From: Anaerolineales bacterium
GTDB lineage: Bacteria > Chloroflexota > Anaerolineae > 4572-78 > J111
Assembly (NCBI GenBank): GCA_015075185.1
Contig: JABTUW010000003.1
Coordinates: forward strand, 1,054,001 to 1,118,000
DNA: 64,000 nt
Direction of reading: 5' to 3'
Shown piece after piece: positions 24,748 to 32,476 of the stretch. Position 1 is the stretch's first letter. Each line of letters opens with the position of its first letter. A program made the position numbers and the translations under genes. A model generated the notes under the pieces. The model searched no databases. It had not been told where the DNA came from and saw only the letters and a program-made list of their open reading frames with translations.

Positions 24748-25698
24748 CTAATTCATCAATGCTTCAATCATTCTCCGTATTCGTTTGATCGACTCCGGAT
24801 GGCGCAGGACGACAATATCGGCCCCGGACTGGAGCAGGGTGCTGGCAGTGAGCGTTTCCCAATTGACGGCCCGCTCAGCCCAGTCGCCCCAGGCGGGGGG
24901 GATGCCGTCGTCGCTGCGAGCTTCTTTGGTGCGCCAGGCTTCCTCGCCAGGAGTGACCAGCATCGGCTGCTGGGTCATGCTGTCTCCTTGCAGGGCCGCC
25001 AGCCGCAGCCGCTCCATGACGCTGTAGCCGTACTCCATGCCGTAGCCCAGCGCGCCGGTGGTCGGGTCCATGACGATGCGCTCCAGCGGCAGGCCCACAT
25101 CACGGATAAGGATGATCAACTGCTTGCACAAGTTGACATCCATCGGGCTGCGGGCGTTGACCAGGTGGCCGTGGGCGATGGCCGCCGCGACAATCGTCCG
25201 GTAATTTTTATCCTCGCAAATGCCTAACACCAGGCGTTCCCCTTTGCCCTCTTCGGCCACGGCCACCAGAATTTCATTGTCTAACTCGGCCTGGCCGGGG
25301 CCAAAAACGACGAGCGGCAGGCCGGTGGCCTCCAGAACCCGGCGCAGCGTTTTACGAGCGTAGTCGGGCTTCAAATCGGGGTGGGGGGCGAACTTGAGTA
25401 AAAGGATGTCGGCTCCGCTGGCTTCAGCCGCCCTGGCCCAGGCCACCACATCATCCGTAACCTCACCCCAGGCCTGCTGCAAAAGCGGGGACCAGTCGGC
25501 CGGCGGGCGATCCTGGACCTCAACGGCGATAACGGGGGAATGAGGCATCTTTCCTTCAAAGTGGAGGAAAGGCAGGGTGGTTTCACCGCCCACGGTGACA
25601 GTTTTGGCGCGGGTCCCCCCATTCGCCGGGGTCGCGCCCAGTGTGATTTCGCGGACCTGGCCGGTCCACTTTTCGGTAGAAATTTCGATAGCTGGCAT
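24748..25698 (-). CDS. acsD: Corrinoid/iron-sulfur protein, small subunit
   Basis: 316 residues of the CdhD/AcsD TIM-barrel family. Recognisable stretches are PFLHFEGKMPHSPVIAVEV, GADILLLKF and the late MDPTTGALGYGMEYGYSVMERLRL. It forms the heterodimer with AcsC that shuttles the methyl group in the Wood-Ljungdahl pathway. AAGGAGA precedes the ATG. The gene lies 12 bases after the CBS-domain gene, so the two are tightly linked. Confidence 0.92.
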   Translation of the reverse strand: MPAIEISTEKWTGQVREITLGATPANGGTRAKTVTVGGETTLPFLHFEGKMPHSPVIAVEVQDRPPADWSPLLQQAWGEVTDDVVAWARAAEASGADILLLKFAPHPDLKPDYARKTLRRVLEATGLPLVVFGPGQAELDNEILVAVAEEGKGERLVLGICEDKNYRTIVAAAIAHGHLVNARSPMDVNLCKQLIILIRDVGLPLERIVMDPTTGALGYGMEYGYSVMERLRLAALQGDSMTQQPMLVTPGEEAWRTKEARSDDGIPPAWGDWAERAVNWETLTASTLLQSGADIVVLRHPESIKRIRRMIEALMN

Positions 25699-25710
25699 TG
25701 ATGATCTCCT

Positions 25711-26208
25711 TTATCCCGTTGGTTTTGAATGCCGTTCCTTGAAGATGTCAAGGGGGGACTTGCGCGCCGCGCCGGAACCCATCCCAACCAGGTCTGCTTC
25801 CGTTCTGGCGGACACAAAACGCAGCACATCCTCAAACCGTAACACGGCCGCCGGATAGTGGGTGCCGCCTTCGTGATGCATCACATAGATTTCCCGTCCG
25901 TTTTGATCGAGCATGAGTTGAACAGCGGCAGTTGCCGGGATGTCGGCTGGCACATGCGGGATGTCGGCGCGCATCACATCGGCGACGGTTAGAGTTCCGA
26001 AACCAGACGCATTAATTTCTGACTGGGCATAGGCCAGCGCCACTTCTCGGCGAGATAGCAGGCCGATAGCATGACCATGCTCGTCGAGAACAATGAGCGC
26101 CTCGAGCTGCTTGGCCAGCAATGTCTGGGCTGCTTCAACCAGTGACGTTTGGTCCGGGCAGGTCGGCACGCCGATATGCATCAGATCACGAACTAACTTG
26201 TCAGGCAT
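25711..26208 (-). CDS. Tandem CBS-domain protein
   Basis: 165 residues with two CBS domains: VRDLMHIGVPTCPDQTSLVEAA...LIVLDEHGHAIGLLSRREV (about 5-55) and VADVMRADIPHVPADIPATAAVQLM...YPAAVLRFEDVLRF (about 75-135). CBS pairs bind adenosine nucleotides and sense energy charge. There is no catalytic domain. AAAAGGAG precedes the ATG. It lies between acsB and acsD, so it may adjust CODH/ACS flux to ATP or AMP; that is inferred from position. Confidence 0.85.
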   Translation of the reverse strand: MPDKLVRDLMHIGVPTCPDQTSLVEAAQTLLAKQLEALIVLDEHGHAIGLLSRREVALAYAQSEINASGFGTLTVADVMRADIPHVPADIPATAAVQLMLDQNGREIYVMHHEGGTHYPAAVLRFEDVLRFVSARTEADLVGMGSGAARKSPLDIFKERHSKPTG

Positions 26209-26224
26209 CCGGGCTCCTTTTTTA

Positions 26225-26278
26225 AGTTCCTATGAGTTCCTTGAGTTCCCAGGGAACTCGTGGGAACTCATAGGAACT
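26225..26278. repeat. Near-perfect palindrome between acsB and CBS gene
   Basis: Arms 26225-26250 (agttcctatgagttcc...) and 26252-26278 (...ggaactcataggaact) pair along 26-27 bases with a mismatch near the middle and a one-base loop. On the operon transcript this is a strong hairpin after acsB. It may protect the 3' end of the cooS-acsB message or reduce read-through. Confidence 0.85.
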
Positions 26279-26293
26279 CTGGAAGGCCACTTC

Positions 26294-28588
26294 TTAAAAC
26301 ATGGGGTCCATCAGCAAGGCCGGGTGGCCGACCTGTTCCAGATAGGCCAGTAGTTCATCCACTTCGGTGCAAACAGTCTCGTCGGCAATTTTTTCGATTA
26401 ACCCCGGATCGCCTTCGCGCTCGGCTACCTGCTGTAACTCGTCGGCCATGCTCTTCTTGAGAAAGCTGCTCAGCCACACCACCCGCTTAAAGCCGCCATC
26501 GGCGGAAATGAACTTGGGGCTGGTCAGATAATATTTGCCCACGCCCATCACCCCCGGCGTTTGCAGGCCGCCACCGGCAATGCCGGCCAACGTGCTGAAG
26601 GTCATACCGGCGGGAGTCATGCTGGTATCTTCGCGGGAGACAACCATAACTCCGTTCGCTTCGGGGATAACCATCACAATGCACTCGAAGCAGCCACAGG
26701 CGGTCATGGGATTTTCCATGATAGAGTACATGCTCACTTCCTGAACGGCGCCATGAGACCCTTGCCCGGCATAAGTGTTTGTGCCTTGCCAGTAACCCTT
26801 GGTGGTGTCAAGCGCGCGCCCTTTGTGAATGGGCTGGTTGGGGCCAGTCTGGTTGATCTCGTAGCTGGCCTTACAGTCCAGCCAGTTATAAGCGCCGCAC
26901 AGTCCCAGCCGCTCCGGCGAAACAATGCAGACGTGATTAGGAGCAAAACTCTGGCATAGGGTACAGGAGTAGAACACATCCACTTTATCGTCGGTGAGAT
27001 CGGCCAGGCGGCGGTTGCGATAATCATAAGCGGACCGGGCCTTGTCCAGCCATTCACTGTACTGGGCCGGTTCGGTGATAATTTTGACCTGGACCTTGTC
27101 CACAATGCTGCCAAAGTCAGCGTGGAACCGGGCATGCAGGATGTCGCCGAAGTGGCGCAGGTTAAAGCCTTTGTCGGCAGCAGATTTGCTGATCCGAATC
27201 CAGGCAATGTCGCGCTGGCCAATGTGCTGGATGCCCGACGCCCCGTTGATAAAGTAGTGGATCTGCCGCTCCAGCACCGGCTCAAAATCCAGTTGCATTT
27301 TGCGGCCCGCCACCTCGACCAGGATGCCCATATCCAACGCCCCGCCGGCTTCGATCTGGTCGAAATCGGGGCCGATGACCTCAATTTTCCCGTCTTCCAC
27401 CTGGTCCATATCCACCATGCGCAGATACTCAAAGGCCCGTGAGTATTTGCCGCCAAATTCGATACGCATATCGGCCTTGCGCACCACTTCCCCCTCAAAG
27501 GCCGACCCGTACGGCACGGGCACCGGCACATCGGCGATTTTGACCTTCACCCCGCGCACTTCGATGCATTTTTGGACCAGCCGCTCGGCCTTTTCCATAT
27601 CATCCCGGCCCGGAATCTCGTTCCAGGGCATGGAGATGACATGCTCGTAGGTGGTGATGCCCGTCGGTAAAATCTGGGGGATGACCGTATCGGCAATCAC
27701 CGGAAAACCAAAGTTGATGGCTCCGGCGGCCGCCGCATATTTCAGGTCGTCCACCTCGCCCAGGGCTATAACAAAGGCAAAGACACGATCCTTGTTATAG
27801 AGCAGGATGTCGCGGGCCTGGCCGCCCTTAAGGCCGCCAAAGGTGAGGGCTGAACGCGTGGCAAAGCCCAGGGCGTAGATGGCGCTGATGGTATCGGTGC
27901 CAAAGGGGACGATGTAGGTATCGTAGCCCATCTCCACCCCTTCTTCATTCAATTGATGGATAATGGAACGGCCATTGGTGTTGCCGGAGAGGAAGGTCAA
28001 GATGTTGCGGCGCTGCAACTCCCGGACAATTTTGACTGCCACTTCGTTCGATTTGGCCGCGCCGACAATCGCCGCAAAACCGGGCATGCGTCCATCCACC
28101 AGTTGGATGCCCCAGGAGCGTAACTGGACATCGTCAATCGGGCCGTTCAGATGGCCCGCCGCCCGGCCGTTGCCGTCCCCCCGGCCATCGTCGGGACTGG
28201 TGAAAGCGGTGCCGCCGGCCAGGTGAAAGCCGGGCATTGGCTCCGGCTGCAGGTCATAAATGAAGCGAATCGCCTCAATCGTTTCGGCGGCCAACAGGGT
28301 GGCCATGCCGCTGTCAAGAGTTTCGCCCAGGTAAGGCGTCCAATGGCTGGCTGCCGGGAGCGGGTGCAGGAGAGAACGGGACTGTTTGACCACCCCCTCC
28401 AGTTGGCCCAACGTTTTTACCTGGATCCCGGTCATCCCAAAAATGAGGGGCAGATAGTAAGCCGTATTTGGGAAAGCCACCGGCGCGTCTGGTCCTTTCT
28501 CAGCCAGAGCTTTCTGGACCATGACTTCGGCCTCGGTGACCAGGGCGTTAGCCCCCCGAATAGCGCGTGTCGCAATATATCGAGACAT
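26294..28588 (-). CDS. acsB: Acetyl-CoA synthase (CO-methylating)
   Basis: 764 residues from the ATG at 28588, chosen for AAGGAGG upstream and for the MSRYIATRAIRGAN start. The longer ORF to 28705 overlaps cooS. The A-cluster Cys residues are present: CTLC, then Cys in NHVCIV and GLCGAYN, and the paired CGC in TACGCFECIV. The nickel/iron-sulfur A cluster joins CO, a methyl group and CoA. The N-terminal helical domain that docks to CODH is also present, which matches the bacterial rather than the archaeal form. It follows cooS by 13 bases. Confidence 0.95.
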   Translation of the reverse strand: MSRYIATRAIRGANALVTEAEVMVQKALAEKGPDAPVAFPNTAYYLPLIFGMTGIQVKTLGQLEGVVKQSRSLLHPLPAASHWTPYLGETLDSGMATLLAAETIEAIRFIYDLQPEPMPGFHLAGGTAFTSPDDGRGDGNGRAAGHLNGPIDDVQLRSWGIQLVDGRMPGFAAIVGAAKSNEVAVKIVRELQRRNILTFLSGNTNGRSIIHQLNEEGVEMGYDTYIVPFGTDTISAIYALGFATRSALTFGGLKGGQARDILLYNKDRVFAFVIALGEVDDLKYAAAAGAINFGFPVIADTVIPQILPTGITTYEHVISMPWNEIPGRDDMEKAERLVQKCIEVRGVKVKIADVPVPVPYGSAFEGEVVRKADMRIEFGGKYSRAFEYLRMVDMDQVEDGKIEVIGPDFDQIEAGGALDMGILVEVAGRKMQLDFEPVLERQIHYFINGASGIQHIGQRDIAWIRISKSAADKGFNLRHFGDILHARFHADFGSIVDKVQVKIITEPAQYSEWLDKARSAYDYRNRRLADLTDDKVDVFYSCTLCQSFAPNHVCIVSPERLGLCGAYNWLDCKASYEINQTGPNQPIHKGRALDTTKGYWQGTNTYAGQGSHGAVQEVSMYSIMENPMTACGCFECIVMVIPEANGVMVVSREDTSMTPAGMTFSTLAGIAGGGLQTPGVMGVGKYYLTSPKFISADGGFKRVVWLSSFLKKSMADELQQVAEREGDPGLIEKIADETVCTEVDELLAYLEQVGHPALLMDPMF

Positions 28589-28601
28589 GGGTGTCCTCCT
28601 T

Positions 28602-30614
28602 CTAGGCCGATACGCCGTACAAAGCTGCCTGCCGTTCGGCCAGGGGCAGAGCTTCCAGTTCAAGCACGCGAGCATCGCCGCTGCGGCCAAAACGTGACGG
28701 GTCATAAGCCGGCAAATTCAGCGCGGCTCGCTTTTGGTCAATGTGTTCCAGGGTCTTGCGGATCATTTCGTCCGGGTCGGCGATAAATTCCATCTTGCCT
28801 CCGTATAACTTCTCCCAACCCTCGCTCAGATAATGCAGCACCAGGTCGCTGTCAGAAACCCGGTCGGGCATGCCGCTCACCGGCGAGGAACCGCCGAAAA
28901 TGACGTATGCACCCGAAGCGACACAGTAAGCCCCGATGGCCAAAGCCTTCTCACTCATCCATTCCGGGGCCAGGCCGACCGCCGGAATCTGGTCAATGTC
29001 ATCGCCCAGGCCGCCATCTTCAACCATCTGAGTCAGCACGGTCAGAATGCGGGTATTATCCACGCAAGAACCCATGTGCAGCACCGGCGGGATGCCGACG
29101 GTTTCGCACACTTCGCGCAGGCCCGGCCCGACCTTGTCCAGCCCGGCCTCACCCAGCAGCAGTCCCAGCTTGGCGCTGGCGATAGCTCCGCAGCCCGTCT
29201 CGACCACCAGCACGTCTTGCTTGAGCAGTTCCTGTGTGACGTAAGTGTGCAAATAATCCTGGCGGCTGCGCGGGTTGTTGCAGCCGACCACAGCCGCCAC
29301 CCCGCGAATCCGCCCGGCCATGATGGCGTCATTCAGCGGGCGGAAGGAGGCCCGGTAGGTGCCACCCAACATGTAGTTGATGTACTCGTGAGAAAAGCCG
29401 GGGACCAGGCTTTCGCGCACGTTTGGGATCTGGGTCTGGCCCCGATTCTTGTAGTTGTCAATAGCGTGGCGCAAGATGTCTTTGGCAATGGTCAGCGCCC
29501 GGTGCTCGTCAAACTCGATGTGCAAGGCGCCCTTGATTTTGACCTTGGGAGACGTGGTGATGACCTGGGTATGGAAATTCTCGGCCAGGCTGACCAACGC
29601 CTGCATGATGCACTGGACATCCACAACCATGGCCTCGACCGCGCCGGTCAGGATTGCCAGCTCCTGCTGCAAAAAATTACCCGCTGCCGGGATGCCCTGG
29701 CGCATCAGAATTTCGTTGGCGGTGCAGCAAATACCGGCCAGGTTCACCCCTTTAGCCCCGGCGGCCTGGGCATACTCGATAATCTCCGGGGCTTGTGAGG
29801 CGGCCACGATCATCTCGCTAAGGGTCGGTTCATGGCCGTGCACCACCACGTTGACCATATCCTCTTTCAACACCCCCAGATTGGCCTGCCCCAGGATCGG
29901 CGCGGGTGTGCCAAACAAGATGTCGGCGATGTCGGTGGCGATCATGCTGCCCCCCCAGCCATCGGCCAGGGCGGTGCGAATGGCATGGTGTAACAGGTGG
30001 GCCACCTCCTGGTCATCGCCGATGTGGGTGCGATGGAGGGCTTCAACGACCTCGCGGTCAACGCCGCGAGGAATTACGCCGTGCTCTTGCCATAACTGTT
30101 GGCGTTTTTGCGGCGCCCGGCTGGTAACAACCACCTGGCCCTTTTGCTGCCCAAACTGGGCCAGATACAGGTCCGCCAGATCGCTGGCAATTTCAGTGGG
30201 AGAACGTCCTTCCGTGGGAATATTGTATTTGGTGGCAATAGTCCGTAATTTAGCTAGATCGCGGATCACGTAACCTTCGGCCTTGCCTTCCACCACGGCT
30301 TTGAGGGTGAAGGCCATGTCCCGGCCATGGTCAGAGTGAGCCGCCGCCCCAGCGGCGATGGATCGCACCAGATTGCGCGCCTGGATGGTGTCAATCGTCG
30401 CTCCGCAGACGCCGGTCAGGCCGTCTTTGGTCAGCCGGCAGGGACCCATCCCGCACAGCTTGCAGCACAGCCCGGCCGAACCAATATTGCAGGGCGGCAA
30501 GGCATCTGCCCGGGTAAAGGCCGTACCCAACCCCAACTCGTCTGCCCGGATCAACATAGCCTGGGCAGCCGGGTCAATCGAATACTCTTCAACATTTCGT
30601 TTTTGTTTAGCCAT
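28602..30614 (-). CDS. cooS: Carbon monoxide dehydrogenase, catalytic subunit
   Basis: 670 residues from the ATG at 30614, chosen for AAGGAGG before MAKQKRNVEEY; upstream codons to 30686 lack support. The N-terminal Cys cluster CCKLCGMGPC plus GVCG binds the B and D clusters. Later segments such as GICCTANEILMRQG, GCNNPRSRQDYLH, VETGCGAIASAK and HMGSCVDNTR supply the nickel-iron C cluster. It reduces CO2 to CO for AcsB. The order cooS-acsB, with cooC genes nearby, shows an acetogenic-type CODH/ACS; direction (autotrophy or acetate oxidation) cannot be told. Confidence 0.95.
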   Translation of the reverse strand: MAKQKRNVEEYSIDPAAQAMLIRADELGLGTAFTRADALPPCNIGSAGLCCKLCGMGPCRLTKDGLTGVCGATIDTIQARNLVRSIAAGAAAHSDHGRDMAFTLKAVVEGKAEGYVIRDLAKLRTIATKYNIPTEGRSPTEIASDLADLYLAQFGQQKGQVVVTSRAPQKRQQLWQEHGVIPRGVDREVVEALHRTHIGDDQEVAHLLHHAIRTALADGWGGSMIATDIADILFGTPAPILGQANLGVLKEDMVNVVVHGHEPTLSEMIVAASQAPEIIEYAQAAGAKGVNLAGICCTANEILMRQGIPAAGNFLQQELAILTGAVEAMVVDVQCIMQALVSLAENFHTQVITTSPKVKIKGALHIEFDEHRALTIAKDILRHAIDNYKNRGQTQIPNVRESLVPGFSHEYINYMLGGTYRASFRPLNDAIMAGRIRGVAAVVGCNNPRSRQDYLHTYVTQELLKQDVLVVETGCGAIASAKLGLLLGEAGLDKVGPGLREVCETVGIPPVLHMGSCVDNTRILTVLTQMVEDGGLGDDIDQIPAVGLAPEWMSEKALAIGAYCVASGAYVIFGGSSPVSGMPDRVSDSDLVLHYLSEGWEKLYGGKMEFIADPDEMIRKTLEHIDQKRAALNLPAYDPSRFGRSGDARVLELEALPLAERQAALYGVSA

Positions 30615-30634
30615 GAGGGACCTCCTTAGGGGGT

Positions 30635-31237
30635 CTACATTTTGATGGTTTTTCTGGCAATGACACCCAGACCGGGGCAGGGCCACATGGGGCGTCCATG
30701 AGGTGATACATCCTGGGCAAAGCTGACCACGTGCTTGGTTTGTTCAAAGGCAGTGGTATGGCGGAAGAAAGTTGTTTCGCTTGATTTTGCCTCTTGGGAG
30801 ACAGCCACCCCGGTTTCCACGGGGACTGACAACTGGTCGAGATACCCCGCTTCTTCAAGCCTGGCTTTGATCTGGGCGGCAACCACTTTCGCGGGATCAA
30901 AACTCACCTCGACAGTCTGGAAGCAGCTACTGGCGTTAACCTCGGCTACACCGGACAGCGCCAAAAGCAGGCCCCGCACCTCAAGTACATGATGGTCGCC
31001 ATACATAGCCGGAACAGAGATTATTATTTTTTCCATACTTGTCTCCTCTTGGGTTAGGTCTTGGACTAAATCCAGCACCAGGGTGGCCGCATAGCGGCGA
31101 TGGCCGCCCAGGGTTTTAACCGAAGGCAGTCTCCCCGCTTCGGCCCAGCGGGTGATGGTGCTGGGCGCTACTTGAAAGATCTTGGCTACTTCCGCCCGCG
31201 TTAGCAGCCGGCTATCAGGAACATTTTCTTTTTTCAT
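30635..31237 (-). CDS. HTH (MerR/excisionase-like) fused to cysteine-less HMA-like domain
   Basis: 200 residues from the ATG at 31237 (the TTG at 31243 is not preferred). Residues about 10-55 form a winged-helix HTH: LLTRAEVAKIFQVAPSTITRWAEAG then LPSVKTLGGHRRY. From residue 68 there follows a ferredoxin-like HMA fold (MEKIIISVPAMYGDHHVLEVRGLL...VEVSFDP). The metal motif GMTCxHC is replaced by AMYGDHH, so both Cys are missing. A C-terminal tail contains HGRPMWPCPGLG. A strong internal start exists at 31036. As first gene of the CODH/ACS operon it may sense metal or redox state and regulate it (inference). Confidence 0.75.
   Translation of the reverse strand: MKKENVPDSRLLTRAEVAKIFQVAPSTITRWAEAGRLPSVKTLGGHRRYAATLVLDLVQDLTQEETSMEKIIISVPAMYGDHHVLEVRGLLLALSGVAEVNASSCFQTVEVSFDPAKVVAAQIKARLEEAGYLDQLSVPVETGVAVSQEAKSSETTFFRHTTAFEQTKHVVSFAQDVSPHGRPMWPCPGLGVIARKTIKM
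31043..31048 (-). promoter_or_regulatory. Internal ribosome-binding site for the HMA-like half
   Basis: GAGGAG stands 6 bases before the in-frame ATG at 31036, at the exact junction between HTH and HMA-like parts. It would produce a separate 133-residue protein (30635-31036) as well as the fusion. Confidence 0.5.
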
Positions 31238-31611
31238 GGACAATCCCCCTTACTCCTGGAGTGATATAGCTGATATCCCGCGCGCCACAGGCAAATAGCC
31301 TGCGCTCTTGCCACTGATGACACTGGAAATCGGTTTCAAGCCCCGAGGGAAAGAAATTAAAATTTCGATAACAGGGAGAGTTAACAGAAGAGATTGCAGA
31401 TAAGCTGCAGGTCTATGGGTGATAACATTTGAAAATACTTTGCAGGGATTCACGCCTCACTTGGCTCCGTTGACAAGTGACATTTGCGCCTTTTGCGCCT
31501 TTTGCGCCTTTTGCGCGTTTTGCTCCTGTAATAATAACTTATCTTTTAGCTGGGGATAAAGATGCAAACAGCTTATTTTATCTAGTGCATTTGCATCATT
31601 TGAAGAGGAGG
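31238..31611. other. Upstream region of the CODH/ACS operon
   Basis: 374 bases without a supported gene. It must hold the operon promoter, but I could not pick a convincing sigma-70 pair. Small dyads are gatat-agctg-atatc (31262-31276) and caggc-aaata-gcctg (31288-31302), possible operators. A 9-bp tandem repeat lies at 31483-31527. Confidence 0.45.
31483..31527. repeat. 9-bp tandem repeat, five units
   Basis: Units of tttgcgcct: three identical, the last two diverged (tttgcgcgt, tttgctcct). It lies between the PAS-LuxR regulator and the CODH/ACS operon. The 9-base spacing is close to one helical turn but not equal to it. Confidence 0.85.
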
Positions 31612-32283
31612 CTACGCTTTGGTGATAAGTTTATGGTCTAAGGCGTAGGTAACGGCTTCCAGGCGGCTGTGAACCTGGAGTTTATTGAGAATACTTTGGA
31701 CATGGTTGCGCACGGTGGCCGGACTGATGGATAGGGAACGCGCGATAGCGCTGGTACTAAGCCCGTGAGCCAGGAGAGTGAGCACCTCCCGTTCCCGTTC
31801 AGTCAAAAGCTCAACGAGGGAGTCGATTGATGCTACCGGATGAGTTAAAGAATTTATCGCTGGTGGCCTCTCGGACGAATCGAATAAACGGCGAATAAAC
31901 TGTTCGTTCTGTTTCTTTTGGGTGGCGTCGCGAAAAAGATGAACAACCAGGGGGCCAGAGTCATCATCAGGGGAATAAATGGTTAAGATACTAATATTGA
32001 TCCAGCGCATCTCACCTGATTGGGTCTGAACGGCGACATCATAAGTGGTCACAGCCCGCCCTTCCAGGGCGGCAGTGATCACAGGACAATGAGGACGGCA
32101 AAGAGACTGTCCCTTTTCATCACAGCTTCTCATCGTCTCGTAGCAGGCCTGGCCCACCACTTTGGCAGCCGTGTACCCCAACAGCTCCTGGGCTGCTTCA
32201 TTCCAGTAAAGGATACGCTGGTCTTCATTAACGACAAAGGCCCCGTCAGCCGCTTTGGCCAATGTCTGGAACAAGTTGTCCAT
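31612..32283 (-). CDS. PAS-domain LuxR-type transcription regulator
   Basis: 223 residues from the ATG at 32283. The N-terminal PAS domain (about 5-120) runs from DGAFVVNEDQRILYWNEAAQELLGYTAAKVVG to VHLFRDATQKK, with four Cys (CYETMRSCDEKGQSLCRPHC) that could bind heme or a cluster or be redox-sensitive. The C-terminal LuxR HTH reads LTEREREVLTLLAHGLSTSAIARSLSISPATVRNHV. It is a likely regulator of the CODH/ACS operon downstream on the same strand, reacting to redox or gas conditions (inference). No kinase partner is adjacent. Confidence 0.88.
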   Translation of the reverse strand: MDNLFQTLAKAADGAFVVNEDQRILYWNEAAQELLGYTAAKVVGQACYETMRSCDEKGQSLCRPHCPVITAALEGRAVTTYDVAVQTQSGEMRWINISILTIYSPDDDSGPLVVHLFRDATQKKQNEQFIRRLFDSSERPPAINSLTHPVASIDSLVELLTEREREVLTLLAHGLSTSAIARSLSISPATVRNHVQSILNKLQVHSRLEAVTYALDHKLITKA

Positions 32284-32419
32284 AGACACCTGAAGTTAGG
32301 GATGAAAGCCAAATAGTTACAATCTTTCATTATATTACACCCAATATCTATACTGATAGAAGTGATAAGTATCCTTCTTTTCTATGATGTATGTCAGATG
32401 CGCCCAACTTGCCTGAAAA

Positions 32420-32448
32420 TTGTGTCTACTTGGAATTGGATGTAAAAT
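32420..32448 (+). promoter_or_regulatory. Candidate promoter for the his operon
   Basis: TTGTGT (32420-32425), a 17-base spacer and TAAAAT (32443-32448) lie 29 bases before hisG. The -10 is good and the -35 weak. Confidence 0.45.
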
Positions 32449-32476
32449 TTGAGCTTATTAAGGATAAGCAAGGGTG

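Noticed and set aside
31250..31453. 67-codon minus-strand ORF upstream of the HTH-HMA gene
   Set aside because: No ribosome-binding site; it lies where the operon's control region is expected.
31483..31527. CRISPR array
   Set aside because: Units are 9 bases with no spacers.
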